Positions 41,343 through 45,845 of a stretch of 45,845 nucleotides of DNA are shown here, in pieces. The stretch's first letter is position 1; every line of letters begins with the position of its first letter. The notes below the pieces were generated by a model that saw nothing but the letters and a program-made list of their open reading frames with translations, ran no database searches and was not told the DNA's origin. Position numbers and translations under genes: made by a program. This DNA comes from Candidatus Nitrotoga fabula (GTDB taxonomy: Bacteria; Pseudomonadota; Gammaproteobacteria; Burkholderiales; Gallionellaceae), in contig NZ_CAJNBL010000027.1 of assembly GCF_905221025.1 (NCBI RefSeq), positions 1-45,845 of the forward strand. Reading direction: 5' to 3'.

Positions 41343-41816
41343 ATGAATGACCAAGGGCTTAGTCAGGAACAGGCGGATGAATTAAACGCTATTTTTGGCC
41401 TCGGCAGGGCAGGGAAAAAGAAAAGGCGTGTATATCTGTGGGAATCTGTCTTGCAGGCGCATGAGATGGGGATGTATCAGATCATTCCAATAACCAGTTC
41501 CTGGGCATTGCGCCATGAGGGACGCGTAATGAACCACTGTGTAGGCAGCTATGAAAAATTATGCAGGGATGGATACATAAGGGCTTTCTCCATACGAGAT
41601 TTGCATGGAAACCGCGTTGCGACCATGTCGCTCATGTTCCAGGACGACGATTGGCATCTGGAGCAGATCAAGGGATATTCCAACGCTGAAGTATGCATTT
41701 CAGAAGAAGTTTACTACGATGGCGAACAAACTCAGACATTGATCGAAATGACGGACTTGCATTATGTAGCTTACGAGGTATTGCGGTGTTATCGCAAAGC
41801 CTGGGAAAACGATTGA
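41343..41816 (+). CDS. PcfJ-like domain protein paired with the beta-CASP enzyme
   Basis: 157 aa from ATG 41343. The core GRVMNHCVGSYEKLCRDGY, then RAFSIRDLHGNRVATMSLMF and HLEQIKGYSNAEV is the PcfJ-type signature (MxHCVxxY...G...S.R...G.R.AT...........QIKG..N). PcfJ domains occur in plasmid and phage proteins of unknown biochemical function. Coupling to a nuclease suggests a specificity or toxin-like role, which is inference. Confidence 0.75.
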   Translation: MNDQGLSQEQADELNAIFGLGRAGKKKRRVYLWESVLQAHEMGMYQIIPITSSWALRHEGRVMNHCVGSYEKLCRDGYIRAFSIRDLHGNRVATMSLMFQDDDWHLEQIKGYSNAEVCISEEVYYDGEQTQTLIEMTDLHYVAYEVLRCYRKAWEND

Positions 41817-41886
41817 TCAAATTGATTGTTCTAATCGCCGTAGCGGATGGTGATTAAAAGAGGGATAAACAAAACGAAAGTTAGAT

Positions 41887-42876
41887 ATGACAGAAAATAA
41901 TGATCAAGATAGTAAACAATATTCCAGAGAAATTTCTCAACCTTTTATGGACGCTTTAAAGAATGGTCTGTTGAAACCGATCCTGGAGCGCGTAAAACAT
42001 GACGAAACCCTGATGTTGGCTCTTCGGGGTAAATACATCAATATTTATTATCGGGGTGGGAATTTAATTGAGATTAGAGAAAATGATGGCTGTTTTTCTG
42101 GCAAGTTCAGTTTGAATTACATCTGCCAGCGAACTGAGTTTCTCAGAGAAGAAATTAAAAAATTCCAGAAAATCACACTTGACAATTAAGATTGTGTAAA
42201 AGCATGGGTGAATGCCATTCCGAAATTGAAGCTTGCCATTGATATTTATTTGGGTTCCGTTAAAGACAAGCATGAACGTGAGTTTCAACAATTGGTTGCC
42301 CGTGAAAATAACGCTTCCGGTATTTCAAACGAAACAGAATACTTCATTGCAGACATTGAGTACACCCAGCCCGGGCTAAAAGCGCGATTTGACCTTTTAG
42401 CCATACAGTGGCTCGCTAAAGATAGAAGCGACGGCAGTAATTGTCGTTTAGCTTTGATTGAAATGAAATATGGAGACCGGGCTATCGGTGGAAAATCTGG
42501 ATTAATAGATCATCTTGAAGATATTGCGGAATTTTTTGAGGACAAAGAAAAATTTAAACCATTTTTATCTGAAGTAGAGTCAATGTTCAAACAATTAAGG
42601 GATCTTGGCTTAATCCGATTTGGCACTGCTGGCAACGAAAACGTCGTAAAGCTTGCTCAAGAAGATTTGGAAGTGATATTTTTGTTAGCCAATCATAATC
42701 CACGCAGTGTTTCACTCATGTCTGAATTGAACAACATAATTGTTCCAAAAAATATCGATTTGCGTTTCTTTGTTTCCAGTTTTGCTGGGTACGGGATGCA
42801 TACTCAGTGTATGTGTAATCTTGAGAAATTCAAGGAGTTAAATAAATTATTTGAAACCAATATGATAGCAGGTTAA
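41887..42876 (+). pseudogene. PD-(D/E)XK-like protein gene interrupted by one in-frame TAA
   Basis: Two open stretches lie in the same frame: 41887-42189 (100 codons, containing LRGKYINIYYRGGNLIEI) and 42190-42876 (228 codons). Only TAA 42187-42189 separates them. The second has ARFDLLAIQW then CRLALIEMKYGDRAIGGKSG, a D...ExK nuclease core, preceded by KHEREFQQLVARENN. Read together they make one protein of about 329 residues, and the 5' part looks like its normal N-terminus. A GTG at 42208 has no ribosome binding site. Either the gene is dead by a point mutation or the codon is read through. The intact form is probably an accessory nuclease. Confidence 0.65.
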
Positions 42877-42993
42877 CCAGTAGTGTACTTGGGTGCGATC
42901 CCGGGGCATGGGACGCACCAACCGCATTGAGGGCGCAGCATTGCTGGCCTGTTATGTTGCCAAACGGACTGCCTGATCAGCATAGGTTCGTGT

Positions 42994-43422
42994 TTAAAAA
43001 TTCTCAGCCCTTCGATCCCAGAATCCTGGCTCGTCGTGGTGAGCGTTTTTCATGGCAACATCAAGTGGCAAAAGAAATAGCAAAACGCCTGGGAAACGTG
43101 GACTCCCATCGGGATTTTCCAAATAATTGAGGACTTTTTGATATACCGGGTTTGTTTCTTCGAACGGCACATCAATGTAAACCTGCCCGGCATAGGATGT
43201 CATGGAATTTTCATCGGCAAACGAGCCGCATGGTTGCCAATGGATCTGGTTACGATTGAACCACTCGATGACTGATTGCCGGTCTGCCGATGATGCCCAA
43301 TGCCAAACGGAACTGGGTTTAACTTTCCCTTCCAGGTTTTCCGGATCGAGGAATTTAAGAAAAAGTACATCGCACTGTTTCTGACGGGCGATGGCGTCGA
43401 TATGTTCAATTAATTGAGGCAT
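42994..43422 (-). CDS. hypothetical protein of the serine-recombinase element
   Basis: 142 aa. It contains VLFLKFLDPENLEGKVKPSS, QPCGSFADENSMTSYAGQVY and VLLFLLPLDVAMKNAHHDEP. I do not recognise a family. It is the last gene of a leftward run that follows the recombinase fragment and the HTH protein. A homologous role to their usual cargo cannot be claimed. Confidence 0.55.
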   Translation of the reverse strand: MPQLIEHIDAIARQKQCDVLFLKFLDPENLEGKVKPSSVWHWASSADRQSVIEWFNRNQIHWQPCGSFADENSMTSYAGQVYIDVPFEETNPVYQKVLNYLENPDGSPRFPGVLLFLLPLDVAMKNAHHDEPGFWDRRAENF

Positions 43423-43455
43423 GGTATTCTCTGTCTGGTGGGGACATTCATGATT

Positions 43456-43905
43456 TCATGCGGGAGCGAAGGAATGAGTTGCACAGATTACATCCATTAC
43501 CGGGACGTTCTCCCACACCAATGGCGGATCCGCTGCCAGTTCCAGTAACGTAATATGGTCCGGCAAGCTGTCATCCAGAATCGCAGCCACTATATACGGG
43601 GACAGCATCGTAAGATTGATCATCCGGCTGACATAACTATTGTCCACCCCCTCGCGGATTGCCAGTTCGCGCAGGGTTTTCACCTCCCCGGATTCCAGCA
43701 TGGCCAGCCAGCGATGACCACGCGCCAGTGCCTGCTGCATTGACGTGGGCCTGGATAGTTTTTGTGGCATGCCGATTACTCCATTTGGCAAGGTTATTTT
43801 TTTGCATCCACTGCAGCGCCGGATCTGGATCGGAATCTGCAGCGTCAGTTTCCCATCACTGCAGGGCGCAACCTCTGTCTTGCCCGCAACTCGGATGGCA
43901 CTCAT
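43456..43905 (-). CDS. KorB/ParB-type HTH protein accompanying a large serine recombinase
   Basis: 149 aa. The segment ALARGHRWLAMLESGEVKT then LRELAIREGVDNSYVSRMIN and LTMLSPYIVAAILDDSLP is a ParB-like helix-turn-helix. It is frequently encoded next to phage-type large serine recombinases in proteobacteria. The N-terminal part has KLTLQIPIQIRRCSGCKKI. Its start overlaps the end of the recombinase frame by 4 bp, supporting one transcript. It may regulate or assist excision. Confidence 0.7.
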   Translation of the reverse strand: MSAIRVAGKTEVAPCSDGKLTLQIPIQIRRCSGCKKITLPNGVIGMPQKLSRPTSMQQALARGHRWLAMLESGEVKTLRELAIREGVDNSYVSRMINLTMLSPYIVAAILDDSLPDHITLLELAADPPLVWENVPVMDVICATHSFAPA

Positions 43906-44234
43906 GCCAGTGCCTCCTCAATTTCTCTGACCGGCTTGATTTCTTTCACCACCTGCCCGATGCCATTGGCCCGTAATTGCAATTCAATATTGGTCGGAGA
44001 CACAATCACCTTTTCCACCAGCAACTGCACGATGCGTTGCTGCTCTGCCGGGAACAGCTGATCCCAGATCACGTCCAGTCGTGTCATCGCCACTGTAATT
44101 TGTGCTTCATCCAGCTGATCGTTGAGAGCAACCGCCTGTGGCACGATCTCACTGATCATTACAGGCTGGCGCATCATATTACGCAACTGCTGCAGCACTG
44201 CCGCTTCCAGTTCCGCTGCCGGCAACCTGGGCAA
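43902..44234 (-). pseudogene. large serine recombinase, C-terminal fragment
   Basis: The last 105 residues or so: LPAAELEAAVLQQLRNMMRQ, then MTRLDVIWDQLFPAEQQRIV and QLLVEKVIVSPTNIELQLR. These are the closing helices and beta strand of the recombinase family, after its zinc ribbon. The catalytic serine domain is missing; homology stops at the boundary with an hsdR fragment at 44234/44235. Confidence 0.75.
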
Positions 44235-44366
44235 AGCGTGCGTGCCCGGCTGCGCCTGATGGTCAAGCGCATACTGCGCAAATACAAGTATCCCCCGGAC
44301 CAGCAGGATGCAGCAGTGGAACTGGTATTGCAGCAGACGGAGGCGTTGGGGGAGGGATGGGGGTAA
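44235..44366 (+). pseudogene. hsdR: type I restriction enzyme R subunit, 3' fragment
   Basis: 44 codons ending at TAA 44364-44366: SVRARLRLMVKRILRKYKYP, then PDQQDAAVELVLQQTEAL. This is the closing motif of HsdR proteins (VKRiLrkygYPPD.q..A...VL.Q.E). Everything upstream is replaced by the oppositely oriented recombinase fragment, which marks an insertion or deletion boundary. Confidence 0.75.
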
Positions 44367-44576
44367 GTTAATGGCAATTGTAGCGAGATAGATTGTCGAT
44401 ACGACGGCTGCTGAGGCCGAAGAACAATATTATCGAGAAATCATAATGTAGTCTGTAGAGACTGTTTTACTTTGACCAATTAGTCTCCACGAAACCCGGG
44501 GCGATTCAAAAAGGCTCGGAAGCTACCCTATTCTCCCCATCTGATCTGCGTTACTCCAAATTGCACTTTATCTTAA

Positions 44577-45314
44577 GGGTCTTAGGAAGTTAAGCGCATT
44601 ATAAAATGTGCTAACCTCCTAATATGGTTAATAAAAATAGATACTATGTCCGTTCACGAATCAGCGAGGCTAAATTCAGGCAACTTGTGCAATGTTTTGC
44701 ACTCGATCTTACTGCTACCAATACAGCTAAGTTGATTGGAATCTCGGTACGGTCTGTAAACAGCATCTACCTTGGAATTCGTCTTCGCATGGCTGAAGAC
44801 TGCGAGGTTGCTACTCCACTTAAAGACGCTGTAGAAGTGGATGAATCGTATTTTGGGGCGCATCGTGTAAGAGGTAAACGCGGGCGAGGTGCCTATGGTA
44901 AAACGATTGTGTTCGGGTTGCTGAAACGGCAAGGTAAAGTGTATACCGAGATCGTGCCAGACTGTTCCAAAGCCACGCTGCAAGGCATCATCAGAGGGCA
45001 TGTGGAACCCGCTACCATCATTCATTCGGATGGCTGGAGGGGATATGACGGCCTGGTTGATATTGGCTCCGACAAACATTTTAGAGTGAATCACGGAGAA
45101 AATGAATTTGCGAATGGCGATCGACATATTAACGGTATTGAGTCGTTCTGGAGCTATGCAAAACGAAGGCTGGCCAAATTTAATGGCGTACCCGGACATA
45201 CGTTCTATCTGCATCTGAAAGAAACTGAATATCGTTTTAATCATCGTCGTGATAATCTTTACCTTGAAATACTTAAATTGTTGAGATTAAACCCGCTTTA
45301 ACTTCCTAAGACCC
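44577..45314 (+). mobile_element. intact IS1595-family (ISXO2-like) insertion sequence
   Basis: 738 bp bounded by perfect 17-bp inverted repeats, GGGTCTTAGGAAGTTAA at 44577-44593 and its reverse complement at 45298-45314. Flanks show an 8-bp direct repeat TATCTTAA (44569-44576 and 45315-45322), the target duplication size of the IS1595 family. It holds one intact transposase gene whose stop lies in the right inverted repeat. A recent and probably still mobile insertion. Confidence 0.9.
44624..45301 (+). CDS. IS1595-family (ISXO2-like) transposase
   Basis: 225 aa. An N-terminal HTH (ALDLTATNTAKLIGISVRSV) is followed by the ISXO2-like DDE domain: AVEVDESYFGAHRVRGKRGR (first Asp), IIHSDGWRGYDGL (second Asp) and HINGIESFWSYAKRRLAKF (Glu, preceded by Asn). 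The C-terminus YLHLKETEYRFNHRRDN is also standard. The N-terminal zinc finger of longer relatives is absent, as in the short subgroup. Confidence 0.92.
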   Translation: MVNKNRYYVRSRISEAKFRQLVQCFALDLTATNTAKLIGISVRSVNSIYLGIRLRMAEDCEVATPLKDAVEVDESYFGAHRVRGKRGRGAYGKTIVFGLLKRQGKVYTEIVPDCSKATLQGIIRGHVEPATIIHSDGWRGYDGLVDIGSDKHFRVNHGENEFANGDRHINGIESFWSYAKRRLAKFNGVPGHTFYLHLKETEYRFNHRRDNLYLEILKLLRLNPL

Positions 45315-45576
45315 TATCTTAAAATTCGGCCTACATGATACGAAACATTGGACTCTTTGAAATTCTTCTTACGTCAAATCATATATGATGTTATTTGATA
45401 TTTATCAAATTATAAATAGTAATTTAATTTTACTATATACATCAAGCAAAAAATCTAAGTTATTAGAATCCTAAAATTTAAAAAATCAATATTTTTGTAT
45501 AATTTACTTTAATTATGGTTTAAAACTTCGTCTCAGTTCGTTCAGCAGCGGAAGGAGAGGCATAAAAAGAAGAGCC
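45315..45576. other. AT-rich gap after the IS
   Basis: Starts with the TATCTTAA target repeat. From 45370 to 45530 it is extremely rich in A and T with no gene, repeat or hairpin that I can support. Confidence 0.5.
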
Positions 45577-45845
45577 ATGAGAAGACTCATGATGTGGGGA
45601 GATTCGGCCTATAGTGGTCAAGGTTCTGTGCTTGCAGAGTATGCGCTACAGGCACAGGACTTCACCCGTGCCCGAGCTATCGCAACACATCACTGACCGA
45701 AGAAGACAAACGGAAATCGAAGGTGCGCGCCAAGGTGGAACATGTGTTCCGCGTGCTGAAGTGTCAGTTTGGTTTTACCAAGGTCCGTTATCCGGCGTTG
45801 ATCAAGGCATGGCCGGATGCATAGCGACCATCGCGGAACGACTTC
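45577..45845 (+). pseudogene. IS5-family transposase C-terminal remnant with a frameshift
   Basis: One frame reads WGDSAYSGQGSVLAEYALQA, with the DSAYSGQ block of IS5-type transposases, and ends at TGA. The following part SYRNTSLTEEDKRKSKVRAK, VEHVFRVLKCQFGFTKVRY continues the same protein in another frame from about 45675 to TAG 45822. The Glu-containing KVRAKVEHVF motif is present. The frameshift and missing 5' end make it inactive; the last bases may continue outside the window. Confidence 0.75.

Noticed and set aside
42927-43130. 67-aa open frame between the PD-(D/E)XK relic and the 142-aa gene
   Set aside because: Largely antisense to the better-supported leftward gene, no SD and no recognised domain.
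43977-44366. 129-aa open frame as a complete gene
   Set aside because: Only its last 44 codons resemble HsdR; the earlier part is antisense to the recombinase tail, so it was split into two fragments.

Overview
The window reads as an accessory region of a betaproteobacterium. A Nitrosomonas-like or other Nitrosomonadales relative is my best guess, from the flavour of the NrdB tail, a DUF2934 protein, an EF-hand secreted protein and the insertion-sequence debris. The guess is inference: there is no rRNA or conserved housekeeping locus to fix it. Almost everything here is mobile or defence DNA with visible scars, and the few chromosomal-type genes are fragments.

Layout. 1-540: end of a WYL-type regulator and an IS30 transposase remnant. 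540-2227: two tandem gamma-glutamylcyclotransferase-like genes whose first halves are almost identical and whose second halves have diverged. 2222-2533: a repeat with an inverted relative at 17385-17475. 2555-15666: a defence island. It holds an unknown 292-aa protein, an AddB-like nuclease plus an AddA-like helicase-nuclease (overlapping genes), a truncated VOC gene, and a tightly packed MTase / SF2 helicase / GIY-YIG nuclease cassette. IS30 remnants of the same orientation lie on both sides of this stretch. 15690-17600: IS3 and IS30 debris, a hypothetical gene, an 18-bp perfect inverted repeat and an HD-domain protein.

17618-38568: a lambda-order prophage with integrase and excisionase at the left end. 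A leftward early block is followed by rightward late genes: terminase, Mor-like regulator, a TPR/HEPN cargo pair, connector, portal, protease-scaffold, decoration, capsid, head-tail joining, tail terminator, tail tube, chaperone, tape measure, tail tip, fibre, holin-like, lipoprotein and DUF1353. It is defective. One deletion removed everything between the early genes and the terminase nuclease domain, and a second fused the tape-measure N-terminus to the tail-tip C-terminus. The right end carries an orphan tRNA/tmRNA 3' end with its terminator, plus a tandem 10-mer repeat that also sits beside the integrase. Between the late genes and the right end are small genes, an nrdB 3' fragment and a four-EF-hand exported protein.

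38981-42876: a UDG-like protein diverging from a beta-CASP metallo-hydrolase / PcfJ-like pair, followed by a PD-(D/E)XK-like gene cut by one in-frame TAA. 42994-44366: relics of a serine-recombinase element (recombinase tail, KorB-like HTH partner, hypothetical) abutting the 3' end of an hsdR gene. 44577-45314: an intact IS1595-family element with 17-bp inverted repeats and an 8-bp target duplication. 45577-end: a frameshifted IS5-type transposase tail.

The most worthwhile leads are the MTase-helicase-GIY-YIG cassette beside an AddAB-like pair, the terminator-bounded TPR/HEPN cargo in the prophage, the beta-CASP/PcfJ-like pair, and the tail-chaperone slippery site whose -1 product is cut by an amber codon. 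No CRISPR array and no complete tRNA were seen.
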